A model generated the notes under the pieces. It did not search any database. It had not been told where the DNA came from and saw only the letters and a list, made by a program, of their open reading frames with translations. From positions 620,001 through 684,000 of the forward strand of contig NZ_AP014548.1 in the NCBI RefSeq assembly GCF_000831385.1: a stretch of 64,000 nucleotides of DNA, written 5' to 3'. The translations under genes and the position numbers were made by a program. This stretch comes from Nonlabens marinus S1-08 (lineage in GTDB: Bacteria; Bacteroidota; Bacteroidia; Flavobacteriales; Flavobacteriaceae). Shown here in pieces: positions 44,044 through 53,064 of this stretch. Numbering within the stretch: the first letter of the stretch is position 1; the number at the start of each line of letters is the position of its first letter.

Positions 44044-45738
44044 CTACTGAATATCTCTCAATCTTAATTGGATTTTTGAAACTCCTTGCCAGGTATTCTT
44101 ATCTAGGGAATAGGCAATTTTTAAAAGTTTCTTTTGTTGCAATTCTTCCCATTTACTTCCCTTATTAAAACCGATCGCATCGTAGCTCGTTATACCTTGA
44201 TCCTGGCTCAAACAGAGCTTTAAGTGTTCTCCTCCACTCCCTACCTTTTTACCATACCCAGTATCTGTAACTTTTTCAGTCAAGAATACAGGAGTCATAT
44301 TTTTAGGACCGAATGGCGCCATCTGCTGTAAGATTCTATAAAATTTACCGTTTATAGAGCCTAAGGGCAATCGACAGTCAATGGATATTTCCTCTGTCCG
44401 CTGCTGGTTTTGAATGGTAGCACAAACCACCTCTTCAAATCTATTTTTAAAAGCTTCAAAATTCTCAGCCCTTAAGGTAAGTCCCGCAGCATACATGTGT
44501 CCGCCGAATTGTTCTATAAATTCAGAACATTGCTCTAGCGCATCGTATACATCGAAACCTTTAACGCTACGCGCACTTGCGGCTAGAAAATCACCACTTT
44601 TAGTAAACACCAGTGTAGGGCGGTAATACGTTTCCATAAGTCTTGAAGCAACAATACCTATTACGCCTTTATGCCAGGATGGGTCAAAAACAATAGTACT
44701 GTATCGATCTTGAGCTCCTGTATCAAGTATTTGCTGTAATGCAGCTTGAGTGATGTATCTATCGGTTTCTTTGCGATCGATATTGAATTGTTCAATTTCC
44801 TTAGCATAGACAACAGCTTTATCCACATCAGTTTCAGTGAGCAACTGGACCGCATGCAAACCGTGCTTCATTCTTCCGGCCGCATTGATTCTAGGAGCGA
44901 TGGTGAACACAACATCTGTAGAGGTCAGCTTATCTTTTTTATCAAGCTGTGATATAATTGCTTGAAATCCTGCTCTAGGACTAGTGTTGATCACATGCAG
45001 TCCATGATAGGTCAAGATTCTATTCTCTCCAGTCATGGGAACGATATCTGCTCCTATGGCAGTAGCTACCAGATCCAAATAAGGAATTAGTATTTGAAAA
45101 TCCCAATTGTTTGTTATGGTAATCGCCTGGCACAACTTGAACCCTACACCACATCCACAAAGTTCATCATATGGGTAAGTGCAATCTTCCCGTTTCGGGT
45201 CAAGAATTGCCACAGCGTCTGGTAGGTTTTTTCCAGGCCTGTGGTGATCACAGACTATAAAATCAACGCCTTTTTCTTTTGCGTAAGCGATCTTATCCAC
45301 CGCTTTCACTCCGCAATCTAATGCGATTATTAATGTGAACTCATTGTCGTGTGCATAGTCAATACCTTGATAACTCACCCCATAACCTTCCTCATAACGG
45401 TCTGGAATATAGGTAGCTACATTAGGATAATACGACTGTAAAAAAGAGGAAACTAACGCAACACTGGTAGTTCCATCCACATCATAATCACCAAATACTA
45501 AGATGTTTTCCTTTTGCGCCACTGCTTTAGCAATACGGTCAACCGCTAATTGCATATCCTTCATTAAGAACGGGTCATGCAGTTCATCTAACGAGGGTCT
45601 AAAAAATGATTTCGCTTTCGCGAAAGTGTCCACCCCTCGCTGCACTAACAAACCAGCCAAGACTAAATCGATATCAAGCTCTTGCGCTAGTTTAGCTTGC
45701 AAAATAGGATCAGGAATTGGTTTAAGAGTCCAGCGCAA
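44044..45738 (-). CDS. recJ: Single-stranded-DNA-specific exonuclease RecJ
   Basis: A 564-residue 5'-3' exonuclease. The DHH phosphoesterase motifs are present: FGDYDVDGTTS, DCGVKA and CDHHRPGK in the first 180 residues, then the DHHA1 part (SARSVKGFDVYDAL, FGGHMYAAGLTL). The start codon is TTG; the resulting MRWTLK is the usual family N-terminus in this phylum. The -7 element TATATTTG lies at 45758-45765 (minus). A one-mismatch palindrome encodes TFAKAKSFF. Confidence 0.96.
   Translation of the reverse strand: MRWTLKPIPDPILQAKLAQELDIDLVLAGLLVQRGVDTFAKAKSFFRPSLDELHDPFLMKDMQLAVDRIAKAVAQKENILVFGDYDVDGTTSVALVSSFLQSYYPNVATYIPDRYEEGYGVSYQGIDYAHDNEFTLIIALDCGVKAVDKIAYAKEKGVDFIVCDHHRPGKNLPDAVAILDPKREDCTYPYDELCGCGVGFKLCQAITITNNWDFQILIPYLDLVATAIGADIVPMTGENRILTYHGLHVINTSPRAGFQAIISQLDKKDKLTSTDVVFTIAPRINAAGRMKHGLHAVQLLTETDVDKAVVYAKEIEQFNIDRKETDRYITQAALQQILDTGAQDRYSTIVFDPSWHKGVIGIVASRLMETYYRPTLVFTKSGDFLAASARSVKGFDVYDALEQCSEFIEQFGGHMYAAGLTLRAENFEAFKNRFEEVVCATIQNQQRTEEISIDCRLPLGSINGKFYRILQQMAPFGPKNMTPVFLTEKVTDTGYGKKVGSGGEHLKLCLSQDQGITSYDAIGFNKGSKWEELQQKKLLKIAYSLDKNTWQGVSKIQLRLRDIQ
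45613..45628. repeat. Degenerate palindrome copy (1 mismatch)
   Basis: CGCTTTCGCGAAAGTG within recJ differs from the consensus at position 15 only. Confidence 0.8.
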
Positions 45739-45877
45739 ATTTGTAGGATTAAGACAGCAAATATAGGATCATTTTGAAGTCGTGCTATACATAATAGTGC
45801 GGTTGGAATTTAAAGGCGGTGGATGGCTATGACCTACTAAGTGTTTTTGGCTACCTTTCCGTTTCAAATCCCAAATT

Positions 45878-46468
45878 ATGCCATTAGTAACACCATTGCA
45901 TGCAGATCATGATGCTGAAACTCAAGAATTATCAGAATTCTTCAATGAGACCTTAGGTTTTTGCCCTAACTCTGTATTGACCATGCAGCGCAGGCCAGCT
46001 ATTTCCAAGGCATTTATCAACTTGAATAAAGCAGTCATGGCAAATGAAGGTCGAGTGACGAGTGCCTTAAAACGAATGATTGCGTGGGTTTCTAGTAACG
46101 CTACAGGATGTCGTTATTGCCAGGCACATGCGATCAGGGCAGCAGAACGGTATGGGGCAGAACAAGAACAGTTGGACAATATTTGGGAATACCGCACTCA
46201 TCCCGCTTTTTCAGAGGCTGAACGCGCAGCGCTAGACTTCTCACTAGCGGCGAGCCAAGTTCCTAACGCTGTAGATAGCAAAATTCAAGAACGCTTGAAA
46301 AAGTATTGGGACGAAGGAGAAATTGTAGAAATGCTGGGCGTGATATCCCTATTTGGTTATTTGAATAGGTGGAACGATAGCATGGGAACTACATTAGAGA
46401 ATGATGCTATTGATAGTGGAAATCAATACCTAGGAAAACATGGTTTTGAAGTAGGGAAGCATATTTAG
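45878..46468 (+). CDS. Carboxymuconolactone decarboxylase family protein
   Basis: A 196-residue all-helical protein with the CMD/AhpD motif GCRYCQAHAIRAA (C78, C81, H84), the redox-active CxxC-type pair of alkylhydroperoxidase-like members. It is therefore more likely a peroxidase-related thiol enzyme than a true decarboxylase. Its stop codon overlaps that of the convergent secreted-protein gene by a few bases. The partner and substrate are unknown. Confidence 0.88.
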   Translation: MPLVTPLHADHDAETQELSEFFNETLGFCPNSVLTMQRRPAISKAFINLNKAVMANEGRVTSALKRMIAWVSSNATGCRYCQAHAIRAAERYGAEQEQLDNIWEYRTHPAFSEAERAALDFSLAASQVPNAVDSKIQERLKKYWDEGEIVEMLGVISLFGYLNRWNDSMGTTLENDAIDSGNQYLGKHGFEVGKHI

Positions 46469-47253
46469 TTGACTTTATCGAGCTTGATGCGTTTTAGCTG
46501 CCCAGCCTCATCGTACTCTACGATAAAGGAATCATTTTCAATAAACCCAATACCTGTAAAAGAAGCGCTGGTAACTAAATAAACTCCAGCAGCAGATTTG
46601 CGTCCAGAACCTACTTTAGCACCAAAGCGGTAAAGTTCAAAATTAGATTTTGATTCGTCAAATTTCAACGCATACGCTGCGTCTGATTTTTCTTGATAAT
46701 CGTATACTTCCTGTTCTGAAACATCAATGTTAGTTGTTTCTTCCTTCGCCACAATAACCTTAGGCTCATTGACTTTAGTTTCCACAACATCAGCCGTCCT
46801 AGTAATAACATTCGGCTCTTTTACATATGGTCCTTCGTATGCATAACTGAGTTCTTCAAAAGACTGGAAAGCTTCTCGAACCGCGCTGAAGTATGCCTTC
46901 TCATAGTTTTTTTGAGTTCCTCGTGCTTCTTTAGTAGTAAAAAGGATTTCTCCATCACAATTTTCTAGGTGTGCATAGATGTCCGACCAAAAGACACCCG
47001 ACTTAAAAACTTTTAAGTTTAACGAATTACAAACACCTAGGTTTAGGTCTTTTGGCAATACCTCGTTGTCTCTGTAGGTTTCAAAGCCATACTTTTGAAG
47101 TTCAAACTCCATTAATTCATTCAGTCGGTACTCATTTGCACTGGATTGAAACTCATATTCATTGTCGACAATTATATATTTATAATTATTGACCGATTGC
47201 GCTTTCGCGAAAGCGAAACTTATCAATAATATAGCAACGAGAAGATTTTTCAT
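46465..47253 (-). CDS. Secreted protein of unknown function
   Basis: A 262-residue protein with a signal peptide (MKNLLVAILLISFAFAKAQ). The palindrome copy supplies the codons for AFAKA, exactly at the predicted cleavage site. The mature part shows no catalytic motif; a Val/Glu-rich stretch at about 135-180 separates an N-terminal domain from a C-terminal one with antiparallel strands (YRFGAKVGSGRKSAAGVYLV). It is likely periplasmic or surface-located. The function is unknown. Confidence 0.75.
   Translation of the reverse strand: MKNLLVAILLISFAFAKAQSVNNYKYIIVDNEYEFQSSANEYRLNELMEFELQKYGFETYRDNEVLPKDLNLGVCNSLNLKVFKSGVFWSDIYAHLENCDGEILFTTKEARGTQKNYEKAYFSAVREAFQSFEELSYAYEGPYVKEPNVITRTADVVETKVNEPKVIVAKEETTNIDVSEQEVYDYQEKSDAAYALKFDESKSNFELYRFGAKVGSGRKSAAGVYLVTSASFTGIGFIENDSFIVEYDEAGQLKRIKLDKVN
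47200..47215. repeat. 16-bp palindrome CGCTTTCGCGAAAGCG, copy 12
   Basis: A perfect copy within the signal-peptide codons of the secreted protein, encoding AFAKA. Confidence 0.95.
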
Positions 47254-47418
47254 AACCCAGATAAAATGTAAATATAGTTAATTAACCACCACGGGATTCC
47301 TTACTAAAAACACAGTGAAGGCAGCTGTATTGCTTCACTTATCATGCAATTCTTATACCGTTTGTGTAACTTTAGCCATTACAAAAACACCTCCACGCCA
47401 CACACATAAATTAGAAGG

Positions 47419-49587
47419 ATGACAAAATTAGAGCTGCTTAAAAAACACTTCGGGTACGATAGCTTCCGGCCGTTGCAGGAAGAAATAATTGACAATGTTT
47501 TAAACGGTAGGGAGTTGATGGTAGTCATGCCTACAGGCGGTGGGAAATCCATGTGTTTTCAATTGCCCGCATTGATGCTAGAGGGAGTTACCTTAGTTAT
47601 TTCTCCCCTGATTGCGTTGATGAAAGATCAAGTAGACGCCCTGAATGCTAACGGTATTCCTGCAGGCTTTTTTAACAGTTCCCAAGAATCGGGAGATCAA
47701 CAAGAAGTCCTTTCCCGTTTACAAGACGGTAGTTTGAAATTATTGTATGTAGCACCAGAAAGCATCTCGTTATTACAAAACCATCTTTCCAGCATCAGCG
47801 TTTCCTTGATCGCAGTGGATGAGGCGCATTGTATTTCTACCTGGGGACACGATTTTCGGCCAGCTTATACGCAATTGGCTTATTTAAAGAATTCATTTAG
47901 TGATGCAAACCTCATCGCACTTACCGCTACAGCTGATCGTGCGACTAGGTCTGACATAAAAAAACAATTAGCGATCAGCGAGGCGAAAGAATTTGTTGCG
48001 TCTTTTGACCGGCCTAATATTATGCTGTCGGTGCGGCCTGGAAATAACCGAATTGCCCAAGTGCGGCAATTTCTCAAGAATTACAAAGACGAGTCTGGCA
48101 TTATCTATTGTTTGAGCCGCAAGAGCTGCGAGAGCCTTGCAGATAAGTTGAAGGATTATGGATATTCAGTCGCGGCCTACCATGCTGGATTGGAAAATCG
48201 CTTTCGCGAAAGCGTACAAGAACAATTTATAAAGGACGAGATCAAGATCGTGGTGGCAACCATCGCATTTGGGATGGGAATTGACAAGTCTAACGTGCGA
48301 TTTGTGATTCACTACAACATGCCTAAAAATATTGAGGGTTACTATCAAGAAATAGGTCGTGCTGGTAGGGATGGACTCGAGTCTCAAGCACTGCTTTTTC
48401 ACAGTTATGCAGACGTGATACAGCTGCGCAAATTTGCAGAGGGAAGTGGTAATGGTGAGGTACAAATTGCCAAGCTAGAACGTATGAAGCAATTTGCTGA
48501 AGCACTTACGTGCCGCAGACGCATGCTGCTGTCGTACTTCAACGAATACCTAGCGGAAGATTGCAATAATTGTGATGTATGCCTCAATAAGCCAGACTTT
48601 TTTGACGCTACTTTGCAGGCTCAAATGGCGCTGAGCGCCGTGTATCGCATGCGGGAACAGTGTTCCATGAACTTATTGATTGATGTGCTGCGTGGTGCGA
48701 GCAACGCTGGAGTGATGGAAAGTGGTTTCCAAGCCATAAAAACCTATGGTGCTGGTAAGGATATATCCTGGAATAACTGGCAACAATATATCATTCAAAT
48801 GATCAATCAAGGCTTGTTAGAAATAGCATTTCACGAGCAAAATCACTTAAAACTGACGCCCCAATCTCAAGAAGTGCTCTTTGAAGATCGCAAAGTAGCC
48901 CTCGCTGTCATTCCTAAACCAGAAGAACTGTCTGCAAAACAAGCCAAAGCCACGGCAGTAGAATTACCAACGGAAGTCAACCGCCAACTTTACGATGCTC
49001 TCAAACAACTACGAACAAATCTAGCGCGCAAGGAAAGCATAGCGCCTTACATGGTATTTAGCGATGCTACCCTTAAAGATATTGCGAGTCGCATACCTCA
49101 AGATGATAATCAATTTGCAGATATTACCGGTGTGGGAACTCATAAACATGATAAATATGCTTTTGATTTTTTGAAGTTGACGGAAGATTTTAAAGACGCG
49201 AGAACTTCTGATTTTGTCTATCGCATGGATGCACCTAAGAAAAAGACCCGGAAAAAAGCCAAATCTAGTGGCTTGACAGATACCGTCATGAATAGTGTAG
49301 AATTATACTGGAGCGGAAAATCAATAGAGGAAATAGCCACAGATCGCGGCCTTAAAGCAGATACTATTTTATCTCACATAGGCAAGAGATATGCCTCCCA
49401 TAGAGACGTAGAGGTAGATGGATTATTAGAAGGTGTGGATCTTGAAATGCTAGAAAAAATGCTCCCTAATTATAAAAAGGAAGGCTCCATGAAACCTGTT
49501 TTTGAGCATTTTAATGGCAAGGTTGGCTATGGAAAATTGAATTTAGGAATGGCTGTCGTTGAAGCTCGTTTAGCTACTGCCTTATGA
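47419..49587 (+). CDS. recQ: ATP-dependent DNA helicase RecQ
   Basis: A 722-residue 3'-5' helicase. The helicase motifs include PTGGGKSMCFQLPAL (I), VDEAHCISTWGHDFRP (II and the RecQ aromatic loop) and GRAGRDG (VI). The zinc-binding cysteines follow in CRRRMLL...CNNCDVC, then an HRDC domain (LYDALKQLRTNLARKES, about 512-580) and a C-terminal helix-turn-helix tail (YWSGKSIEEIATDRGLKADT) found in the longer Bacteroidota form. A perfect palindrome encodes NRFRES in the second RecA lobe. Confidence 0.96.
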   Translation: MTKLELLKKHFGYDSFRPLQEEIIDNVLNGRELMVVMPTGGGKSMCFQLPALMLEGVTLVISPLIALMKDQVDALNANGIPAGFFNSSQESGDQQEVLSRLQDGSLKLLYVAPESISLLQNHLSSISVSLIAVDEAHCISTWGHDFRPAYTQLAYLKNSFSDANLIALTATADRATRSDIKKQLAISEAKEFVASFDRPNIMLSVRPGNNRIAQVRQFLKNYKDESGIIYCLSRKSCESLADKLKDYGYSVAAYHAGLENRFRESVQEQFIKDEIKIVVATIAFGMGIDKSNVRFVIHYNMPKNIEGYYQEIGRAGRDGLESQALLFHSYADVIQLRKFAEGSGNGEVQIAKLERMKQFAEALTCRRRMLLSYFNEYLAEDCNNCDVCLNKPDFFDATLQAQMALSAVYRMREQCSMNLLIDVLRGASNAGVMESGFQAIKTYGAGKDISWNNWQQYIIQMINQGLLEIAFHEQNHLKLTPQSQEVLFEDRKVALAVIPKPEELSAKQAKATAVELPTEVNRQLYDALKQLRTNLARKESIAPYMVFSDATLKDIASRIPQDDNQFADITGVGTHKHDKYAFDFLKLTEDFKDARTSDFVYRMDAPKKKTRKKAKSSGLTDTVMNSVELYWSGKSIEEIATDRGLKADTILSHIGKRYASHRDVEVDGLLEGVDLEMLEKMLPNYKKEGSMKPVFEHFNGKVGYGKLNLGMAVVEARLATAL
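48199..48214. repeat. 16-bp palindrome CGCTTTCGCGAAAGCG, copy 13
   Basis: A perfect copy inside recQ, encoding RFRES. Confidence 0.95.
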
Positions 49588-50066
49588 TAATTGATAATTT
49601 AGAAGCGGGCTATTTCGGGATTGGGATTGAAAATGGAAAAACTCCAGAGAATCTGGGTGTTTTGTGGCGTAGCGCTCAAAATCTGGGAGCTAGTTTTATT
49701 TTTACTATAGGAAATAGGTATGCGAAACAGTCCAGCGATACCCATAATGCCGTTAGTTCCTTACCTTATTTTCACTATAAAACCTTTGCTGACTTTTTTG
49801 CACATCTGCCGAAGGGAGCCATGCTAGTAGGCGTAGAGTTAACTGGGGATGCTCAATTGCTGGCTGACTTTCAACACCCTCGTAATTGCGTTTACTTATT
49901 AGGGGCAGAGGATAATGGTCTGAGCAAAAAAGCCATTGAAAAATCCCATCAACTCATCAAATTTGAAACGCCTAAAAGTCTTAATGTATCTGTTGCTGGA
50001 AGTATTGTGATGTACGACAGGAGTGTAAAAGGTGCTAGTATTTACATAGACGGAAAGCCCAAATAG
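49584..50066 (+). CDS. SpoU/TrmH-type RNA methyltransferase
   Basis: A 160-residue SPOUT methylase lacking an added RNA-binding domain. The three knot motifs are NLGVLWRSAQNLGA, YLLGAEDNGL and LNVSVAGSIVMYDR. It should 2'-O-methylate a tRNA or rRNA ribose; the small size resembles TrmL-like enzymes. It overlaps recQ by four bases (ATGA), so its expression is tied to recQ. Confidence 0.9.
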   Translation: MIIDNLEAGYFGIGIENGKTPENLGVLWRSAQNLGASFIFTIGNRYAKQSSDTHNAVSSLPYFHYKTFADFFAHLPKGAMLVGVELTGDAQLLADFQHPRNCVYLLGAEDNGLSKKAIEKSHQLIKFETPKSLNVSVAGSIVMYDRSVKGASIYIDGKPK

Positions 50067-50142
50067 GCTCTTGCACAGCTTGTTAATACTGAAAAATTGA
50101 AATAAATTTAGTTATTAACAATTGGAATAAAATAATCCTAAT

Positions 50143-50150
50143 ATATTTGT
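50143..50150 (+). promoter_or_regulatory. -7 element TATATTTG before the cold-shock gene
   Basis: An exact TAnnTTTG match with a TTG at 50123-50125 (17-base spacer), 25 bases before the ATG. Confidence 0.6.
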
Positions 50151-50175
50151 AGCTTAATTATTACAACTTATTACA

Positions 50176-50370
50176 ATGAAACAAGGTACCGTAAAATTTT
50201 TCAATGAGTCAAAAGGTTTTGGCTTTATCGTTGAAGATGGAACAAATCAAGACTGCTTCGTGCATGTAACTGGACTAATCGATGAGGTTAGAGAAGGAGA
50301 CAAAGTAGAGTATGAAGAAAAAGAAGGAAAAAAAGGAATGAACGCTGTTAACGTAAGAGTCGTTCAGTAA
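50176..50370 (+). CDS. Cold-shock protein (CspA family)
   Basis: A 64-residue single cold-shock domain that binds single-stranded RNA and DNA as a chaperone. RNP-1 (KGFGFI, residues 14-19) and RNP-2 (DCFVHV, about 29-34) are both present. It is monocistronic, with its own promoter and terminator. Whether it responds to cold cannot be read from the sequence. Confidence 0.95.
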   Translation: MKQGTVKFFNESKGFGFIVEDGTNQDCFVHVTGLIDEVREGDKVEYEEKEGKKGMNAVNVRVVQ

Positions 50371-50396
50371 TCTAATTTATATTTCTAGATCTAAAG

Positions 50397-50425
50397 AGCC
50401 CGTTCGATTGAACGGGCTTTTTTTT
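50397..50425 (+). terminator. Rho-independent terminator after the cold-shock gene
   Basis: A perfect nine-base stem (AGCCCGTTC with GAACGGGCT, loop GATT) runs into eight T. Confidence 0.92.
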
Positions 50426-50429
50426 GGAC

Positions 50430-50561
50430 TTAATGACAACCGCAATCTCCATCACCACAGTCTCCAGACTTATATTTTTTAGGGAAAAGTTGTTTTCTAA
50501 ACAGCCATAGCACAGCACCTGACACAGCAAGACCTAATAAGATATATTGAAATATGATCAT
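50430..50561 (-). CDS. FeoB-associated Cys-rich membrane protein
   Basis: A 43-residue peptide with one transmembrane helix (IIFQYILLGLAVSGAVLWLF) and a short tail with three Cys (SGDCGDGDCGCH), the pattern of small proteins that follow feoB. I chose the second ATG (50561) because it gives the usual N-terminus; the frame opens 21 codons earlier at 50624, directly after the feoB stop, and that longer form would contain a palindrome-encoded RFRES. The role may be metal binding near FeoB. Confidence 0.7.
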   Translation of the reverse strand: MIIFQYILLGLAVSGAVLWLFRKQLFPKKYKSGDCGDGDCGCH

Positions 50562-50569
50562 GGTTGTTC

Positions 50570-50585
50570 CGCTTTCGCGAAAGCG
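50570..50585. repeat. 16-bp palindrome CGCTTTCGCGAAAGCG, copy 14
   Basis: A perfect copy just after feoB. It is intergenic if the Cys-rich protein starts at 50561, or it encodes RFRES if it starts at 50624. Confidence 0.95.
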
Positions 50586-50624
50586 TGCAAGAATCAAGCC
50601 TAATACAAGTCCATAAAAATTCAT

Positions 50625-52736
50625 TTACTTAAGTATTTGAAAGGCACCTAATGCGGCGAAATAAGCAATTAGCGTCATGGCGGCAAATTGAATTGCTGGC
50701 CATTTCCAGCTCACTGTCTCGCGTTTCACAATCGCGAGGGTACTCATACACTGCATTGCAAATGCATAAAATAACAACAGTGATATCCCACTAGCAAAAT
50801 TAAATAATGGACCTCCCAGAATAGGGTTCGTCTCTGCTTGCATTCGGTTTTTGATAGTTTCCTCTTCAGCATTTTCAACGCTATAAATAGTTGCTAGTGT
50901 CCCCACAAATACCTCGCGTGCTGCAAATGAGCTTACAATTGCGATACCAATTTTCCAATCGTAACCTAATGGGCGTACCGCTGGTTCAATTCCTTTACCT
51001 ATGTATCCTATAAAACTATGCTCCAGTTTGTGAGAGGCAATTTTTTGTTGCAATGCTTTGTCTGAAAGGTTTTGACTGGCATATTTTTCCGTCACTATTT
51101 GCTCTGCTTTAGTGAATTGGTCGCCCAATCCATAACTCGCCAAAATCCACAATACGATACTGATCGCCATTATTATTTTTCCTGCACCCAGCACAAAACT
51201 CTTGGTTTTTTCAACAACGGTGATTCCTACATTTTTAAACATCGGCAGTTTATACGCTGGCATTTCCATCACAAAAAAGCTCTTGCGTTTAATGGGCAAA
51301 ATCTTGTTCAACACCCAGGCTGAGAAAATAGCAGCCCCAAAACCTAATAAATAAAGTAGCATCAAGGTTAATCCTTGAAGGTTGAAAATCCACCAAATGT
51401 CTCGATCAGGAATCACAAGAGCAATGATGATTAAATACACAGGAAGCCTAGCAGAACATGTTGTAAATGGAACCACTAGAATGGTGATCAACCGCTCTTT
51501 CCAATCCTCAATATTGCGGGTAGCCATAACTGCTGGTATCGCACAAGCGGTTCCAGAAACTAAAGGCACAACGCTTTTACCGCTTAACCCAAACTTTTTC
51601 ATTATGTGATCCATCAGGAACACCACACGACTCATATACCCACTCTCTTCTAACAGCGCAATAAAGAAAAATAAGAAGGCTATTTGAGGTATAAAAATGA
51701 CAATACCACCTAAACCAGGTATGATACCTTCTGCTAATAAGCTGGTAAAAGGACCAGCTGGTAAGCTTTCAGCCGTTATGGCACTGAAAGAAGCAAACAG
51801 CTCGTCAATCCAATCCATAGGATAGGAGGACCAATCGTAAATCGCTTGAAATATCAATAATAGTATCAAGAAGAAAATAAGATAGCCCCAGACTTTATGA
51901 AGAAGTATGCGATCCAGCTTGCTGCGCAAGTCTTTTGCGTGAGACGTGTCGACATGAAGTACTTTCTTAAGCAACCCATTGATGAATTGATACCTCACCA
52001 CCGTTTCTTTATGTTGCAGTCGCTTAAGATCTTCCTCTGACTTGATATCAAAAGAACTGGTTTTCAGTTTCTCGTAATCTCGATCTCGTTCCACTTTCCC
52101 AAAGTTTACATCTTGAGTAATCACCAGCCATAACTTATATAAAAGCTGGTGTGGGTAGGCTTTTTTCAATCGGGCAAAATACTCAGGATCTATAACGCTG
52201 GCATTAACACAAGGTTGAGTGTTCAATGTTTTGTATTGAGTAATCGCGTCCTTAAGGTCGTTTATTCCCTGATTTTTGCGAGCACTGACTAGGACAACTT
52301 TAGTGTTTAATTCTGCTTCCATCAATTCGATGTCGAGCGTAATGGCTTTGCGCTGCATGCGATCTGCCATGTTTATGGCAAGAATAGTTGGAATCTCAAG
52401 GTCCTTTATTTGAGTAAAGAGAAGTAAGTTGCGCTTGATATTTTCTATATCACTTACTACTACCGCTACATCAGGGAAATCTCTAGAATTACGATTGAGC
52501 AAAGTTTCTACTACCACACTTTCATCAAGTGATGAAGTATTTAAACTGTAAGTTCCTGGCAGGTCGAGAATATGAGCTTTTAAGCCACGGTCAAGCTTAC
52601 AAACCCCTTCTTTCTTCTCGACAGTGATACCTGGATAGTTGCCTACTTTCTGATTCAATCCTGTCAACCTGTTGAATAAGGAAGTTTTACCTGTGTTAGG
52701 GTTTCCAATAAGAGAAACGTTGATCGATCTAGACAT
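50625..52736 (-). CDS. feoB: Ferrous iron transporter FeoB
   Basis: A 703-residue inner-membrane Fe(II) transporter. The N-terminal GTPase domain has G1 GNPNTGKTS, the KVGNYPGITVE switch, G3 LDLPGTY and G4 AINMADRM; a linker leads to the membrane part with the two Gate motifs (GCAIPAVMATR-like TACAIPAVMATR and the later FAAREVFVGTLA). It overlaps feoA by eight bases, which suggests one feoA-feoB transcript under iron control. Confidence 0.97.
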   Translation of the reverse strand: MSRSINVSLIGNPNTGKTSLFNRLTGLNQKVGNYPGITVEKKEGVCKLDRGLKAHILDLPGTYSLNTSSLDESVVVETLLNRNSRDFPDVAVVVSDIENIKRNLLLFTQIKDLEIPTILAINMADRMQRKAITLDIELMEAELNTKVVLVSARKNQGINDLKDAITQYKTLNTQPCVNASVIDPEYFARLKKAYPHQLLYKLWLVITQDVNFGKVERDRDYEKLKTSSFDIKSEEDLKRLQHKETVVRYQFINGLLKKVLHVDTSHAKDLRSKLDRILLHKVWGYLIFFLILLLIFQAIYDWSSYPMDWIDELFASFSAITAESLPAGPFTSLLAEGIIPGLGGIVIFIPQIAFLFFFIALLEESGYMSRVVFLMDHIMKKFGLSGKSVVPLVSGTACAIPAVMATRNIEDWKERLITILVVPFTTCSARLPVYLIIIALVIPDRDIWWIFNLQGLTLMLLYLLGFGAAIFSAWVLNKILPIKRKSFFVMEMPAYKLPMFKNVGITVVEKTKSFVLGAGKIIMAISIVLWILASYGLGDQFTKAEQIVTEKYASQNLSDKALQQKIASHKLEHSFIGYIGKGIEPAVRPLGYDWKIGIAIVSSFAAREVFVGTLATIYSVENAEEETIKNRMQAETNPILGGPLFNFASGISLLLFYAFAMQCMSTLAIVKRETVSWKWPAIQFAAMTLIAYFAALGAFQILK

Positions 52737-52959
52737 AAGGATCCACGTTTATTTTACAAGCGGTTTCCCTTCTTATGGCAAGATGTGTACCATTTATATT
52801 TAAATAAATAGGGTCTTGGAACGGAGCACTTTGCATCATGGTCACTAGATTTCCAGGCAAGCAGCCCATTTCTAATAATTTTAATGGCACATCAGTTTCC
52901 TTAAAACTTTTGATGATGGCGATTTCTCCACGCTTTAGATGTGCTATCGTTTTTTCCAA
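52729..52959 (-). CDS. feoA: FeoA-family protein
   Basis: A 76-residue SH3-like protein that partners FeoB in ferrous iron uptake. The motif LLEMGCLPGNLVTMMQSAPF matches the FeoA core (L-x-x-MG-xxPG). The start is TTG. It is the first gene of the feo operon and is preceded by a -7 element and an inverted repeat that may bind an iron regulator. Confidence 0.92.
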   Translation of the reverse strand: MEKTIAHLKRGEIAIIKSFKETDVPLKLLEMGCLPGNLVTMMQSAPFQDPIYLNINGTHLAIRRETACKINVDPYV

Positions 52960-52961
52960 TT

Positions 52962-52986
52962 CTTATTTAGAATAAATTTGAATAAG
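52962..52986. promoter_or_regulatory. Candidate operator at the feo promoter
   Basis: The inverted repeat CTTATT-N13-AATAAG lies between the -7 element and feoA, over the predicted transcription start, and also contains TTATT-TAG-AATAA. Its place suits repression by a Fur- or DtxR-type iron regulator, but no consensus for this phylum is known to me. Confidence 0.4.
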
Positions 52987-52994
52987 CAAAAGTA
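52987..52994 (-). promoter_or_regulatory. -7 element TACTTTTG before feoA
   Basis: An exact TAnnTTTG match on the minus strand, 27 bases before the TTG start and abutting the inverted repeat. Confidence 0.6.
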
Positions 52995-53064
52995 CGCTCC
53001 AACTTAGGAATAGGAAAATTATAGCCGTTAAATCTATGCACGAATTGACTTCAGCTAAGGATTA

